From positions 62,001 through 126,000 of the forward strand of contig NZ_LGKP01000046.1 of NCBI RefSeq assembly GCF_001306135.1: DNA of 64,000 bases. The letters are read 5' to 3'. Position 1 is the stretch's first letter. Every line of letters begins with the position of its first letter. The notes under the pieces are model-generated. The model was not told where the DNA came from. It saw nothing but the letters and a program-made list of their open reading frames with translations, and ran no database searches. Origin of the DNA: Herpetosiphon geysericola. GTDB lineage: Bacteria; Chloroflexota; Chloroflexia; Chloroflexales; Herpetosiphonaceae. A program made the translations under genes and the position numbers. Shown one piece after another: positions 8,235-17,410 of this stretch.

Positions 8235-8981
8235 TCATTGTTTGGTACAGACCCAAAGCCAGCGATGGCTGATCGGGGTTGGTTCAGTCAGCACGAAACA
8301 ATCGTACACGGCCTCTATTGTAAACCCGTTTAACCGTAAAAGCTGCTCTAATATGGCTTGGCTATAGCCACGTTCTGCATGCTGCTCACTAAATCGCTCA
8401 AACAAGCCATCATCGCGCTGGGCAAAACCAGTTAGTTGCAACCACGAGATACAGCGTTCTGGCTCAAATTGCGAATGCATAATATGGACATAGCCATCGC
8501 GTTCATCGATTTCAACTGGCTGCCAAACATGCTCCAAAAAATAGGGCGTGTTAATATCGAAAATCCAGCGTCCGCCAGGCTCCAGCGCTGCCGCCACACA
8601 GCCAAAGGTGGCAGCCAAATCAGCTTCTTCAAGCAAATAATTGAGGCTATCGTAAAAACAAGTGACTAATTGCACTGGCGTGCTGACCTGCCAATCGCGC
8701 ATATCGGCGCGCCGAAAACGAATTGAACGTTGCTGAGTTACGTCGCCACGAGCCTTGCGTTGGGCGACGCGCAGCATCTCGCGCGAGGCATCAATGCCCA
8801 ATACATCCCAGCCCAAATCGGCATGCATCAAGGCCAACGTACCCGTGCCACATGCCAAATCGATCATCGAACGGCCAGCCACGGGATGCAATTCCAACAC
8901 CCGTTGCAAATAATCAAACATCAAGACGCTAAAATGGAGCTGCCCGTCATCATAGTAACGGGCATAGTCGTTATACATCAT
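8235..8981 (-). CDS. Class I SAM-dependent methyltransferase
   Basis: 248 aa. Motif I is MIDLACGTGTLALMHADLG and the SAM-ribose acidic loop is VLGIDASREML. RRADMRDWQV and TCFYDSLNYLL follow as motifs II-III, typical of the Methyltransf_25 group. The substrate cannot be told from sequence. It lies between ribE and ribBA on the same strand with short gaps, so all three are probably one transcript; a link to flavin metabolism is conceivable but unproven. The ribosome site is weak. Confidence 0.87.
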   Translation of the reverse strand: MMYNDYARYYDDGQLHFSVLMFDYLQRVLELHPVAGRSMIDLACGTGTLALMHADLGWDVLGIDASREMLRVAQRKARGDVTQQRSIRFRRADMRDWQVSTPVQLVTCFYDSLNYLLEEADLAATFGCVAAALEPGGRWIFDINTPYFLEHVWQPVEIDERDGYVHIMHSQFEPERCISWLQLTGFAQRDDGLFERFSEQHAERGYSQAILEQLLRLNGFTIEAVYDCFVLTEPTPISHRWLWVCTKQ

Positions 8982-9009
8982 TTATCGGTTCCATCTAGAC
9001 AAATGGTGC

Positions 9010-9621
9010 TTATTCTGCAAGCATTTTGCGATCAAAACGCACGATATTTTCAACATACTTGGCCAAAATATCAACTTCGATATTCACCGTATCGCCAACC
9101 TGCTGTTGGCCAATAATCGCCCAGGCTTGGGTATGGGCAATAATCGCCAAGCCAAAGCTATCGTCGGTGGTGCGCGTGATCGTCAAGCTCGTGCCATCAA
9201 CCGCAACAAACCCTTTTTCGACGATATAGCGCATCAAGCCTGGCGCAACCCGAATCGTAATTGCCTTGGATTCGCCCTCTGGCTCGATGGCGATAATTTC
9301 GCCAGTGCCATCGACGTGGCCTTGCACATAATGGCCGCCCATGCGTCGCCCAGCGGCCAACGCGCGCTCTAAATTGACTGCGCTACCAACCTTGAGCTGG
9401 CCCAAGTTGGTACGGCGCAAAGTTTCTGGGGCTAAACCAACCTCAAACCAATCGGTTTCAAAGGCCGTTACGGTCAAACAAACACCGTTGACTGCAATAC
9501 TATCGCCTAATTGAGCATCGCTGGTAGCCAAACTACAGCCAATACGCAAGCTATTATCGCGCTCAAGGCCAGTATTCGCCACCAAAATTGTGCCAATTTC
9601 TTCAATAATGCCTGTAAACAT
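9010..9621 (-). CDS. ribE: Riboflavin synthase, alpha chain
   Basis: Dismutates two 6,7-dimethyl-8-ribityllumazine molecules into riboflavin and the pyrimidine precursor. The N-terminal MFTGIIEEIG is diagnostic. The two lumazine-binding repeats show GVCLTV and GTSLTI strands respectively, with GHYVQGHVDGTG joining them. Length (203 aa) is standard. It is first in the ribE-methyltransferase-ribBA run. I see no recognisable FMN riboswitch upstream; the leader instead holds heptamer repeats. Confidence 0.95.
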   Translation of the reverse strand: MFTGIIEEIGTILVANTGLERDNSLRIGCSLATSDAQLGDSIAVNGVCLTVTAFETDWFEVGLAPETLRRTNLGQLKVGSAVNLERALAAGRRMGGHYVQGHVDGTGEIIAIEPEGESKAITIRVAPGLMRYIVEKGFVAVDGTSLTITRTTDDSFGLAIIAHTQAWAIIGQQQVGDTVNIEVDILAKYVENIVRFDRKMLAE

Positions 9622-9640
9622 TGTATATTCCCTTTAGTAA

Positions 9641-9668
9641 GAACATAGAGCATAGAGCATAGAGCATA
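9641..9668. repeat. Short heptamer repeat (AGCATAG type)
   Basis: Four tandem copies of a 7-mer, GAACATAG then AGCATAG units, just upstream of ribE. Read on the other strand the unit is CTATGCT, one base from the CTATGTT unit 90 bases away, so the two arrays face each other. Confidence 0.8.
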
Positions 9669-9760
9669 AATTTAATTATACTTCATCAATAAGTTATAAT
9701 CACTATGCATAGCATAATTATTAAATAGAGTAAAGAATATTTATAATTTAAGCAGATTCA

Positions 9761-9836
9761 TTCTATGTTCTATGTTCTATGTTCTATGTTCTATGTTCTA
9801 TGTTCTATGTTCTATGTTCTATGTTCTATGTTCTAT
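9761..9836. repeat. Perfect tandem heptamer array (TTCTATG)n
   Basis: About 10.9 uninterrupted copies of TTCTATG in 76 bases. The array runs into the stop codon of the helicase gene (TGA at 9836-9838, minus strand). Copy perfection implies recent expansion or strand-slippage polymorphism. It resembles the short tandemly repeated heptanucleotides known from some cyanobacteria. Confidence 0.97.
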
Positions 9837-11845
9837 CATCCCAATACACTATCCAACAAGGCGGCGTTGGTTTTTTCGGCTTCGTTGAGTGTATCGTTGG
9901 CTTTGCGCAACTCTTCGCCAAGCAATTCCATTTGGGCCCGAATTTCATCAAAGCTCTTTGAATGCAAAATAATATCAGTTATGCGTACTTCAAGGCTTTG
10001 TTGTTCGTGCATAAACGAAAGCATTGCATCAATTTCGCCAATGACGGTTTGGAACATATCGATTTTACCAGTCAGCACGTGCAAAATATATTCTTCGATT
10101 GTGCCACGTAAAATCAAGGTATAAATTTCAACAGGCCGTTCTTGACCATAACGATGCACCCGCCCAATCCGTTGCTCAATCCGCATTGGATTCCATGGCA
10201 AGTCGTAATTAACCAAGCGATGGCAGAATTGTAAGTTAAGCCCTTGCCCGCCACTCTCGGTTGATAAAAAGACTTGGGCTTTGCCATCACGGAAACGTTC
10301 AACCGCGCTGCGTTTTTGCATCCCGCTCAGGCCACCGTGGAAGAGCACCGATTCGACTCCGTGATCAGCCAAGAAATCGCGTAGGAATTCCAAGGTTGCC
10401 ACAAACTCGGTATACACGATAATTTTGCTATCATCGTTCTTGACAATTTTCAATAATGTACGCGCTTTGGATGGAATCTGCATCTCATCAACGATTTTAA
10501 GCAAGCGATCCAATTCGCCGCTATCAGCACCATCCATCTTGCCCAAGCGTGCAGTCATTGCGCCACGTAACGTATGGCCAACAGCGCGCGGACTAGAAGT
10601 CATTTCTTTGAGCAACGTCATGAGCACTAAAACCAATTTTGAAACAACAACTTTACCATCGATGCTTTGCAGCACAATTTCGCCTTCAACATAGCGTTGG
10701 TAGATATGCTTGCAAAAGCGAACCATTGCATCGTGAAAATCGTGCTCATCATCGGTTAATTCAATTTCATGATGATGAATTAAGCGCGGTGGCAACTCGG
10801 TGAGAGTATTTGAACGTCGGTTGCGAATCATCACCTCGTTGAGCAATGCCCGTAAATGATCAACGTTACGCGCATGACGCCGATCTTCCATAAATAGTTT
10901 TTGGAATTGACGTGGCCCTTTGAGATGACCAGGCCGGGCAACCGTAATCAAATTATACAATTCGCGCAGCTCATTTTGAACAGGGGTTGCTGAGAGCAAT
11001 AAACAATGTTTGCGATTCAAGTTGAAAACAAATTTATAACGCCCAGTTCGGTGATTTTTAAGCATATGACATTCATCAATCACCAACATATCCCAAGTTC
11101 GGTCGGTCAATGCTTTACGATAGGCGCCTTTAGCACGATCAATTGAGCCAACGACCAACGGATATTGGCCAATATCAGTATCATCGCCTAAACGATGAAA
11201 ATTCATGCCAAACTTATCGTGCATTTCTTCGAGCCATTGCTCGGAAAGCGGCGCTGGGGTCAAAATCAAACATGTACGAATCATTTCGCGCAAATGATAT
11301 TCTTTGATGATCAAGCCAGCTTCGATGGTTTTACCCAAACCAACTTCATCGGCCAAAATCGCGTTGCCATGCATTTCGCCCAAAACCCGCCGCACGGCAC
11401 GTAATTGATATTCCTTGGCATCAATCGCGGCATATTCGAGCGAAAGCAAGTGGTCGAAACCACCTTTGAGGGTGTAATGTTCAGCTTGTTCGCGCACTGC
11501 CCAACGATCGGCTGGCGTAACGTGGCCACTCAGCAAGCGCGCGCGTTCGCCATCGGTTGGTGGTCGAAAACGCAATTCATTCAAAATTGGCGGCAAAGCT
11601 TGCAGGCGCGGCGGCGCAGCAACCGGAATCTGCGGGCGAGTTGCCCGAGTATTGGGCGTTAAGGCCGCTTCAAAATCGGCGCGGATCAAATATTCATCTA
11701 ATTCAAAGCCTAAATGCAATAAATCTGCTTCAATTTCAGGCTGATCAATCTCAGGCAGTGCTTGCACAAGTTGGGTTAGCTCAAAGGCTGGCTCAGGCAA
11801 GCTCGCCAAAATCTCAAGATAGCGCTGGCGACGTAATTCTTCCAT
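9836..11845 (-). CDS. SNF2/RapA-type DEAD-like helicase
   Basis: 669 aa SF2 ATPase. Motif I LADEVGLGKTIEAGLIIKEY, motif II IDECHMLKN (DExH with Cys), a LSATPVQNELRELYNL segment (motif III), and motif VI EQRIGRVHRYGQ place it near RapA/HepA and other SNF2 proteins. The first 110 residues are family-specific and unassigned. The C-terminal tail (about 600-669) is coiled-coil rich. It should remodel nucleic-acid-protein complexes such as stalled RNA polymerase. It is encoded 17 bases after a TerB-N-like gene, suggesting a functional pair. Confidence 0.93.
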   Translation of the reverse strand: MEELRRQRYLEILASLPEPAFELTQLVQALPEIDQPEIEADLLHLGFELDEYLIRADFEAALTPNTRATRPQIPVAAPPRLQALPPILNELRFRPPTDGERARLLSGHVTPADRWAVREQAEHYTLKGGFDHLLSLEYAAIDAKEYQLRAVRRVLGEMHGNAILADEVGLGKTIEAGLIIKEYHLREMIRTCLILTPAPLSEQWLEEMHDKFGMNFHRLGDDTDIGQYPLVVGSIDRAKGAYRKALTDRTWDMLVIDECHMLKNHRTGRYKFVFNLNRKHCLLLSATPVQNELRELYNLITVARPGHLKGPRQFQKLFMEDRRHARNVDHLRALLNEVMIRNRRSNTLTELPPRLIHHHEIELTDDEHDFHDAMVRFCKHIYQRYVEGEIVLQSIDGKVVVSKLVLVLMTLLKEMTSSPRAVGHTLRGAMTARLGKMDGADSGELDRLLKIVDEMQIPSKARTLLKIVKNDDSKIIVYTEFVATLEFLRDFLADHGVESVLFHGGLSGMQKRSAVERFRDGKAQVFLSTESGGQGLNLQFCHRLVNYDLPWNPMRIEQRIGRVHRYGQERPVEIYTLILRGTIEEYILHVLTGKIDMFQTVIGEIDAMLSFMHEQQSLEVRITDIILHSKSFDEIRAQMELLGEELRKANDTLNEAEKTNAALLDSVLG

Positions 11846-11862
11846 TGATATGAACCTATTTT

Positions 11863-14043
11863 CTACTGATTTGGCTTCTGGTCGTGAGCGGCTTCGCTTA
11901 AGCGTAAACGCGCTAAGGGCAACAATAAACTGGCATGGCTCCGTGGATCAAGCTCGGCTGCACGGCGCAAAAAGGCTACAGCCTCGGTTGGCCGCCCTTG
12001 ATCGAGCGCTTCTGCTCCATAGGTCAAATAGAGCTCGACCAACTGTGGGTCGCTGGCCAATTGCACATAGATAGCCTCGGCTGGGCCATCGCCAGCGTTG
12101 GTTGGCAGTTCGGCCAACTCTGCTTGTTCGGCCTCGATTTCCTCGGCGCTCATGCGAGCAGTACGTGGAGCAGAGCGGCGTTGCGCCTTAATTTCTTCTT
12201 GGGCTTGACGCGCCACATCGGCAGCAACACTGACCGCACTCACCACCCGCCGCTTGGAGCGAGTGTAGCTGAAATTCACAATTGGCAAATCGCTGAGCGG
12301 GCCATTATCCATTTCCCATTCGCTAAGCAATTGCTCGGCACGTTCGGCAATTTGGTCGAAGCATTCGCGGGTCAATGGCGTATGATTGAAACCGCCAACT
12401 CGCGCCACATACAACAAGCCGCGGCCATCAACCACCCCGCCTGCATTCCACAACAATTCCAGCAAGCGCGTAGCTTGATCGGGGTTCATCGGCGTGCGAT
12501 TGAAGGCTGCATTTGCCCGTTCAACATCGCCAAAATCGCTATACAGCGGCATCAGCAAATCGAGGCCAGCCCGCATCAACGATTCATCATTAGTCTGATC
12601 GAAAATGGTTTCGAGCATGCCCACAATGTTATGTTTAAGCAAACGCGGATCACGCTCGTCAAACCACGAATCGGTCTGTTCCTGGGCTTTTTGCGGAGTA
12701 AGACGGCTAAACGCTGCCTCTAAGCCTTTAAAACGCACCGACCAAAACACTTCCAAAGGCTTCACATCCTCGCCTGCCAGCCAATCCAAATACCACCAGC
12801 GTTGTTCTGGGGTTAAGGTTTTGTAGGAAGCGACGGCGTAGGTTGGCGGCGTTGGGGCATTCCATGGTTCTGGTGAGCTTGGTTGCTTAATCGGCAAACT
12901 ACGAATCAGCACCGCATCGGGCGAGGTATTTTGGCGGCCACTCCAATAGGAAAAAACATCCCATTCGTTTTTGACGACTTTGACCCCAGGTACTTTTTGG
13001 ATGCGATTTAACTTTTGCTCTAGAATCTCCTCTTCTTCCTCAGTCATCACATATTCAGCAGAGCCAGAGAGATCAAATTGAACCACACCGCCATCGCCCT
13101 TGAGAATGCCATCGAGCAATTCGAGGCCATCGAGCGGCGTGCTGCCTTTTTTGTTTGAGCGTACTTGCTCTTGGGCAGCGGCAGCCAAACCTCGAATAAA
13201 GCTGGCAGCATCGGAGCGATCGAATAAAAAGACCCCTTGCGAAAGCTCCAAGGCGCGGGCAACCCACATCACCAAGGTATCGCTATAATTCAGCGCAACC
13301 GGCATGGTTGGTGTTTGCTCAACCATCGTGCGAATGACGGTGGTCTGATGGCGCTCGCCCCAACGATCAGCAATATCGCGCATGGCTTGTTCGATCGTTG
13401 CGCGTTTGCCGCCTAAACCACGGCCAAGCTTGAAATTACAGCGCGAGGCGATATCAAAAAGCAACGGGCCGCTGGCTTCGATCGAGGCCAAGGCGAAACA
13501 GCGAATCAACACATCGGCGGGAATTGCATTTGAGGGAGTAAAAATGGTTAACCACTCGCCTAATCCATCTGCTTGTGAGGCTGCATAGGCCAAGGTCAAA
13601 ACATTGCCAATTGAGCTTTGGGCCACCGCATCGTTGGTGCTCGAATCGTACAATTGGCGCATGGCCGTAATCGCCTCATCGCGGCGGGTGGTAGTTAATT
13701 CGGCGCATAAGGCATACAGCCGCATAATCCGAAACAGTTGGATTGCGCAACTCTCGTCGCCAGCCAACCAGGCAATATAATTCCAGCGTTGTTCTGGGGT
13801 TAATGAGGCATAGGTCGGCGAATAGGTGAAATAGCCGCCCCAGGTTACCCGCCCGCCCGTTGGCCGCATCACCGGAAAACGCACCAAATCGAGCATAATC
13901 CGCGTATCCAACATGAAACGCCCAGGCTGTTGATTAATATGTACTCCAACCAACGAACGGATACTCTCAGCCATCCGCTCAAATGTAGCCCGATCTTCAG
14001 CAGAAAGTGTACGTTGTGGAATAGCGCGAGTAGTGCGTGCCAT
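11863..14043 (-). CDS. Large TerB-N-like protein with TPR-like C-terminus
   Basis: 726 aa, soluble, no catalytic motif recognised. Two related segments, YASLTPEQRWNYIAWLAGD (about 75-95) and YKTLTPEQRWWYLDWLAGE (about 400), followed by helices, resemble the TerB-N domain found in tellurite/stress-response gene neighbourhoods. The C-terminus (about 655-726) contains a TPR-like pair with LDQGRPTEAVAFLRRAAELDP. It heads a two-gene operon with the helicase. The TerB-N assignment is by eye and moderate; the function is unknown. Confidence 0.75.
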   Translation of the reverse strand: MARTTRAIPQRTLSAEDRATFERMAESIRSLVGVHINQQPGRFMLDTRIMLDLVRFPVMRPTGGRVTWGGYFTYSPTYASLTPEQRWNYIAWLAGDESCAIQLFRIMRLYALCAELTTTRRDEAITAMRQLYDSSTNDAVAQSSIGNVLTLAYAASQADGLGEWLTIFTPSNAIPADVLIRCFALASIEASGPLLFDIASRCNFKLGRGLGGKRATIEQAMRDIADRWGERHQTTVIRTMVEQTPTMPVALNYSDTLVMWVARALELSQGVFLFDRSDAASFIRGLAAAAQEQVRSNKKGSTPLDGLELLDGILKGDGGVVQFDLSGSAEYVMTEEEEEILEQKLNRIQKVPGVKVVKNEWDVFSYWSGRQNTSPDAVLIRSLPIKQPSSPEPWNAPTPPTYAVASYKTLTPEQRWWYLDWLAGEDVKPLEVFWSVRFKGLEAAFSRLTPQKAQEQTDSWFDERDPRLLKHNIVGMLETIFDQTNDESLMRAGLDLLMPLYSDFGDVERANAAFNRTPMNPDQATRLLELLWNAGGVVDGRGLLYVARVGGFNHTPLTRECFDQIAERAEQLLSEWEMDNGPLSDLPIVNFSYTRSKRRVVSAVSVAADVARQAQEEIKAQRRSAPRTARMSAEEIEAEQAELAELPTNAGDGPAEAIYVQLASDPQLVELYLTYGAEALDQGRPTEAVAFLRRAAELDPRSHASLLLPLARLRLSEAAHDQKPNQ

Positions 14044-14202
14044 CGTGGATTATGTCACCTCAAATTTAAACATCAGCGCTTATTGTAGCATATTTCTAGC
14101 TGGCCGTCAGAATTCACTCTCGCGGATTGAATAAATTTATTCAGGCTGCAAGCCAAGTGCAACCATTGGATAAGCTGCATTCGGCAGCCACAGCACCCGC
14201 AC

Positions 14203-14505
14203 TCAGTAGCCTTCGTATTCGATGACTTGCCCAAGCGTTGCTACTAGTTCAAGCGCTGGCACATTGCTGCTAACCCAAAAACTCAATTCGATGCGCGCTG
14301 CTTGCTCTTCACTGTCCGGATAATATTCACCAAGCGTAATCGTTAAATAGCCATCGCCAACGCTCGTCTTGGGCGGCGCAATCAAAAGTTGTTCATGGGC
14401 AAAAGCTTCAATTGGCAAACTAGGGGCCTGTTCAGCAGTCAAACGAATCGCTACCTGAATTGATTGTTGCTCAATTGCGAGCAATTGCACTTGATAATTT
14501 GCCAC
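14203..14505 (-). CDS. Small hypothetical protein
   Basis: 100 aa, soluble, acidic, all-beta in appearance (alternating hydrophobic strands such as YQVQLLAIEQQSIQVAIRL and YLTITLGEYYP). Not recognised. Codon use resembles the neighbours, and no competing frame is better. It stands alone on the minus strand between the TerB-N-like gene and the NnrS-like gene. Confidence 0.6.
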   Translation of the reverse strand: MANYQVQLLAIEQQSIQVAIRLTAEQAPSLPIEAFAHEQLLIAPPKTSVGDGYLTITLGEYYPDSEEQAARIELSFWVSSNVPALELVATLGQVIEYEGY

Positions 14506-14689
14506 GCTGATTGTTCAACCAAACCATAGCTTGCTATAATAATTAAAGATCGCTGGCTTGGTTAAAAAGCGAATCCGCACGCCAAGCGCTTGCTTTGGCT
14601 CAGTTGAACTATCTAAAATTTGCAAAACCCCAAGGTTCAGGCCTGGCTCACTATACGCCACAATCGTAGCCCCTGAATTAAAGGCTAGA

Positions 14690-15949
14690 TTAGGATTTAT
14701 GCGCCAAACGCCGCACATGCACTGGCTGATAGATTGTTGCCAGCATGCTCAGGCTAAAGAGCAGAGCTGCCAAGCCATGCAGGCTTGCGCCAAACACCAG
14801 CAACCAACGTGCCAATGCCACGTTTGCCACCAAACCAGCCCAACCAAGGTCAATCAGCAAGACCGCGCTAATTGCCAAAACCACTTGCCAATTGGCAACT
14901 CCGGCGAGGCCCAATGGCCGCCCCATAAAGCGCGGCAACATAAAATAGGCCATACCATAAATCAACATCGTCGCAAAGCCAGCTAAATTCGATTCAACAT
15001 GGATTGGGCGAAGTTGCGCGCCCAAAGCCCGATCAAAGGCAAAGCTAATGCCAAAGCCGATGCCAACCGCCAAATAGAAAACCGCAGCCCGAATGCACCA
15101 CATGGTCAAAGGCCCAATGCGCCGCGGTTGCACGATGTTCAATTGATTGGTTTGCTGCTTGGCGACGGTTGCTAAAACTGGAATCAACAACCAGACACAG
15201 CAACAAAGCGCACACAAAACCAAGCTCGCGCCAAGCGCAAATAAGGCTGGCAGATCAAAGCCCAAGCCAAGCACAATGCTCAGCAAGCCAACGTGATGCA
15301 GGACCAAGCCCGCCCGCAACCAGCCTGGATTGCGCGGCGCTTGACCCGACCAACGCGGCAATACATGGCAGCTAACCCCGATAATCATCAACATCATCCA
15401 GCCAAGGGTCAGCACATGCTCGGCGCTCAACAGCCAGCGGGCATGAATTAAGCCAAATTCACGGGCAAGAATTAAGCTCAGGGCCACAGGTAAACTTGCG
15501 CCCGAGGTTTTGGTCGCGAGGGTCGAGAGCCGATCGATCTGTTGTTGCTGCGGCGAAGCAGGCATACTTGGGCGCAATTTGGGGCTACGCAAGAGTTGGA
15601 TAATATTCGCCATAAATAACCAACTGCCCAGCCACTCCAAGCCCAAGCCAAGCCGATAGCTCAGTTGGCTATACCACACAAGGCCGCTACTAGCCAACAC
15701 CACGCCCAAGCTCCAAACCAACCAGTGCACTTCAAGCCAAGCTGGTTTGGTAAAGTTGCGGCCACTAAATACCGGAGTTGTATGATAATTAACCGCAAAA
15801 ATACTACAGCTAATCCAGCCATAGAGCAGCAGATGCACCCACGCATCCCAGCGCTGCGGGCCAGCAGCCGTCAAAGCCAAATGCACAAGCGTAGCCAGCA
15901 ACAAGGCTGCGAGGCCACTAAGCCAAAATAATTTACTATGCCGCGCCAT
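14690..15949 (-). CDS. NnrS-like polytopic membrane protein
   Basis: 419 aa with about 12 predicted membrane helices. It contains two copies of a motif, His-x(n)-Gly-Trp/Phe then LPRxxG: HVLTLGWMMLMIIGVSCHVL followed by PRWSG, and HVESNLAGFATMLIYGMAYF followed by MLPRFMG. Such His/LPR repeats occur in NnrS-type haem proteins and distant haem-copper oxidase relatives tied to nitric-oxide tolerance. It begins the nitrite/NO island, and two half-size relatives lie at the other end (19.3-20.2 kb). Haem binding is an inference. Confidence 0.72.
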   Translation of the reverse strand: MARHSKLFWLSGLAALLLATLVHLALTAAGPQRWDAWVHLLLYGWISCSIFAVNYHTTPVFSGRNFTKPAWLEVHWLVWSLGVVLASSGLVWYSQLSYRLGLGLEWLGSWLFMANIIQLLRSPKLRPSMPASPQQQQIDRLSTLATKTSGASLPVALSLILAREFGLIHARWLLSAEHVLTLGWMMLMIIGVSCHVLPRWSGQAPRNPGWLRAGLVLHHVGLLSIVLGLGFDLPALFALGASLVLCALCCCVWLLIPVLATVAKQQTNQLNIVQPRRIGPLTMWCIRAAVFYLAVGIGFGISFAFDRALGAQLRPIHVESNLAGFATMLIYGMAYFMLPRFMGRPLGLAGVANWQVVLAISAVLLIDLGWAGLVANVALARWLLVFGASLHGLAALLFSLSMLATIYQPVHVRRLAHKS

Positions 15950-16020
15950 ACAAATTCTCCATTAACGAGCCGATCTAAGGCTAGTCTATGCAGAAAGTGC
16001 CTTCAGCACAGCGATATTTC

Positions 16021-16404
16021 TCACATGGCATTACGATTAGTGACGGTTGGAAACAGGCCAGCACGCCGTTGATGGCAACTAAAATAGATCAATTCGGCGC
16101 TGGTAGCTTGAATCGAACGAGCAGCGCCACGGGGGATACAGATAATCGAGCCAGCGCCAATCGGCTGCTGCACCAAATCGATCTCCAACATTCCTGTGCC
16201 TTCAAGCACCAACAGCAACACATCAACTTCATTATTTTGATGCTTGGGAATCCCATCGCCAAGCCGAAACCGCAACAAATTAAGGTTTAGTTGCTCGGTC
16301 GTGTAGCTCCACAACGGCCCGTCAATTTCGCTCTGGCTGCGCAGTTGAGCCAAATCCAGCGGCGCAAACGTACCAACAATCAATTGCGAAAGTAATGCAT
16401 GCAT
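16021..16404 (-). CDS. Cupin-domain protein
   Basis: 127 aa single beta-barrel. LGDGIPKHQNNEVDVLLLVL gives the first cupin motif with one His and a Glu, and GAGSIICIPRGAARSI the second, in which the usual His is Ala/Ala. The metal site is therefore incomplete and it may act as a ligand sensor rather than an enzyme. It diverges from the Crp/Fnr gene across 56 bases. Confidence 0.78.
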   Translation of the reverse strand: MHALLSQLIVGTFAPLDLAQLRSQSEIDGPLWSYTTEQLNLNLLRFRLGDGIPKHQNNEVDVLLLVLEGTGMLEIDLVQQPIGAGSIICIPRGAARSIQATSAELIYFSCHQRRAGLFPTVTNRNAM

Positions 16405-16460
16405 TGGGCAAATTCCTTGTACTATGATGGGAGCGTTCTAGTGCAACGAGGATACTACAG

Positions 16461-17129
16461 ATGGATCGAAATGCCTTATTTGCCCATGTCAGTTTCACCC
16501 GCGATCTATCGCCACCAATTATTGCTGCGTTGAGCAGCCATGCCTATGAACAAACCGTCGAACGTGGCAGCATTATTACGCTTGAGGGCGAGCCAGCCAG
16601 CGCCATGTATTTGCTGTATAGTGGGCGCATCAAGGTTGTGCGCCATTCAATCGAGGGCCGTGAGCATATTTTACACTTGGTTGAGGCCAATGATCATTTT
16701 AATACAGTGCCGATGTTTCGTGAGCCGCGCTGCCCCGCTACCAGCGAAGCCCTAGTCAGCAGCCAATTATTAGCAATTCCGCGTGAGCATATTCGCCAAG
16801 TTGCCCAACAATATCCCGAATTGGCGTTGGCAATCTTGGGCGAGTTTGCCAATCGCTTGCATAGTTTGGTTGGCTTGATTGAAAATTTGGCTTTGCATAC
16901 GGTCAACGGGCGCTTGGCGCGCTTGTTGTTGCAACAGGCTAGCCTCGCCGAACACAACCCGCAATTAGCACCATTAACCCAAGCCGAAATGGCCGCCCAT
17001 ATTGGCTCAGTGCGCGAGATGGTTGGGCGGGCGCTCAAGGCCTTTGATGCCCAAGGCTTGATACGACTTGATCGCGGCATGATCGACATTATCGATCCCC
17101 AAGGTTTAGCTGCCCAAGCTGAGCTTTAG
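16461..17129 (+). CDS. Crp/Fnr-family transcription regulator
   Basis: 222 aa. The N-terminal cyclic-nucleotide-type domain includes VERGSIITLEGEPASAMYLL and the SGRIKVVRHSIEGREHIL roll. The C-terminal winged HTH has TQAEMAAHIGSVREMVGRAL as recognition region. No N-terminal Cys cluster is present, so it is not an oxygen-sensing FNR. By context it is closer to the Dnr/NnrR type that senses nitric oxide, or a haem- or ligand-binding variant. It probably regulates the surrounding nitrite/NO genes. Its 3' end overlaps the convergent ferredoxin gene by 41 bases. Confidence 0.9.
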   Translation: MDRNALFAHVSFTRDLSPPIIAALSSHAYEQTVERGSIITLEGEPASAMYLLYSGRIKVVRHSIEGREHILHLVEANDHFNTVPMFREPRCPATSEALVSSQLLAIPREHIRQVAQQYPELALAILGEFANRLHSLVGLIENLALHTVNGRLARLLLQQASLAEHNPQLAPLTQAEMAAHIGSVREMVGRALKAFDAQGLIRLDRGMIDIIDPQGLAAQAEL

Positions 17130-17343
17130 TCAATGGCTGGCTGCTTGGCGCAAAGCGAATCGCAAACGAACGACTAATTGCCTCAGTTGGGCAGGCAGCT
17201 TCGCAACGATCGCAAAAGGTACAGGCTTCGGGCTGGCTCAAGACTGCTTGTTGTTGCTCAAGCGTTACTGCCTTGGTTGGGCAAACAGTTTCACAAACTC
17301 CACAGGCAACACAACGTTGCAGATTGATCACTGGCAAAAACAT
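17089..17343 (-). CDS. 2[4Fe-4S] ferredoxin-like protein
   Basis: About 84 aa. Two cluster motifs are clear: CVACGVCETVCPTKAV and CTFCDRCEAACPTEAI, each CxxCxxCxxxCP. It likely donates electrons to the co-oriented nitrite reductase or another member of the island. The start at MFLPVINLQRC is chosen because GGAG sits at a good distance. A longer frame (126 aa) would overlap the end of nirK. The stop lies inside the 3' end of the convergent Crp/Fnr gene. Confidence 0.85.
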   Translation of the reverse strand: MFLPVINLQRCVACGVCETVCPTKAVTLEQQQAVLSQPEACTFCDRCEAACPTEAISRSFAIRFAPSSQPLTKAQLGQLNLGDR

Positions 17344-17410
17344 CATCAACTCCGATCGTTCACTGGCAGCGCGAGCCAAAACCGGCGCTGCCAGCTCAAT
17401 TGATGCTCGT

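Noticed and set aside
9622-9835. FMN riboswitch upstream of ribE
   Set aside because: No conserved RFN element could be seen; the leader is AT-rich with heptamers.
9765-10124. Repetitive MFYVLCS frame across the heptamer array, and a CRISPR interpretation
   Set aside because: It is an artefact of a 7-base tandem repeat; there are no spacers and no cas genes.
14515-14718. 67-codon minus-strand frame and overlapping 142-codon plus-strand frame
   Set aside because: Neither shows family features or a ribosome site; both overlap the 3' end of the NnrS-like gene and are shadows of it or of the intergenic gap.
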